Positions 12,818-13,080 of a stretch of DNA of 13,080 bases are shown here, one piece after another. The DNA is taken from positions 1 through 13,080 of the forward strand of contig CALFLM010000094.1 of the NCBI GenBank assembly GCA_937880075.1, written 5' to 3'. The translations under genes were made by a program, and so were the position numbers. The stretch is from an uncultured Romboutsia sp. Its GTDB lineage: Bacteria > Bacillota > Clostridia > Peptostreptococcales > Peptostreptococcaceae. Each line of letters opens with the position of its first letter. Position 1 is the stretch's first letter. The notes beneath the pieces were generated by a model. That model was not told where the DNA came from and did not search any database. It saw only the letters and a list, made by a program, of their open reading frames with translations.

Positions 12818-13021
12818 TTAATAACAACTATCATCAAAATTAAATAGTAATAAAATTATTAATATTACCCAAATCCATATACTATCATCTTCAAAAAAAT
12901 TATCTAGTATATCTGTACATATAAGCAAAAAAACTAAAACTACTATTATTAATAATCTATTACCAAGTATACCATCATTTCCTCCAAAAAATCGGGATAT
13001 CGTATCTTCTAGCTTTGCCAT
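12818..13021 (-). CDS. Small two-segment membrane protein, paralogue 5
   Basis: This 67-residue protein starts at ATG 13021 with GGGAGGG 6 bases upstream. MAKLEDTISRFFGGNDGILG shows the RFFGG(N)DG motif of the family; segments lie at about 23-34 (LLIIVVLVFLLI) and 48-60 (IWIWVILIILLLF), separated by an acidic loop CTDILDNFFEDDS, and the tail NFDDSCY has a single Cys. It is the most divergent member. CATATATTT at 13062-13054 resembles a sigma-K -10, but no AC lies at the right distance inside the window. Function unknown. Confidence 0.78.
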   Translation of the reverse strand: MAKLEDTISRFFGGNDGILGNRLLIIVVLVFLLICTDILDNFFEDDSIWIWVILIILLLFNFDDSCY

Positions 13022-13080
13022 GACATTCCCTCCCTTGAACTTGCTCCTAAATTAAATATATGTATTAACTGGTAAAGAAG

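Noticed and set aside
13054..13062. CATATATTT as a sigma-K -10 for paralogue 5
   Set aside because: No AC element lies 15-17 bases upstream within the window, so the promoter cannot be supported from what is visible.
1..13080. CRISPR arrays, tRNA or rRNA genes, insertion sequences, att sites
   Set aside because: No regularly spaced repeats, cloverleaf sequences, transposase genes or flanking direct repeats were seen.

Overview
The window is AT-rich DNA with Gram-positive Shine-Dalgarno sites, sporulation-type genes and Clostridia-type proteins. Gene content and order point to a spore-forming member of the Peptostreptococcaceae. From memory, the order ccpA - lysine-rich cotL-like gene - acidic-tailed gene - cdeC-like cysteine-rich gene - SpoVB-like flippase matches the C. 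difficile 630 region around CD1064 to CD1068, but the proteins look too diverged to be C. difficile itself. No database could be consulted, so these assignments rest on recognised motifs, lengths and gene order.

Layout. (1) 1-2996: a LysR-type regulator broken by a one-base frameshift near its 3' end; a strong bidirectional terminator; a leftward pair of UPF0291/DUF896 gene and M18 aminopeptidase gene; and upstream of these a degraded leftward reading frame, also broken by a one-base shift. (2) 3046-5931: a rightward operon of PHP-domain phosphatase, SpoVB-like membrane flippase and a short propeller-like protein, with a hairpin that buries the flippase ribosome binding site and an ATGA overlap between the last two genes. 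(3) 5978-10125: a spore coat/exosporium block with a cdeC-like cysteine-rich protein, a larger propeller-like protein with an Asp-box, a structured about 187-nt RNA with 6S-like architecture, and a divergent pair encoding an acidic tyrosine-rich-tailed protein and a lysine-rich protein (cotL-like). (4) 10186-11199: ccpA, the LacI-family carbon catabolite regulator. (5) 11413-13021: five tandem leftward genes for very small, two-membrane-segment, cysteine-tailed paralogous proteins.

Working together: sigma-K-like promoters (AC, about 15-17 bases, CATA-NNN-TA) precede cdeC and three of the small-protein genes, and each is followed at the predicted transcript start by a small hairpin. This suggests that the cysteine-rich coat organiser and the small cysteine-tailed membrane proteins are made together in the mother cell late in sporulation. 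The least explained and most interesting parts are the five-member small-protein array, the oppositely charged divergent pair, and the 6S-like RNA embedded between coat genes.
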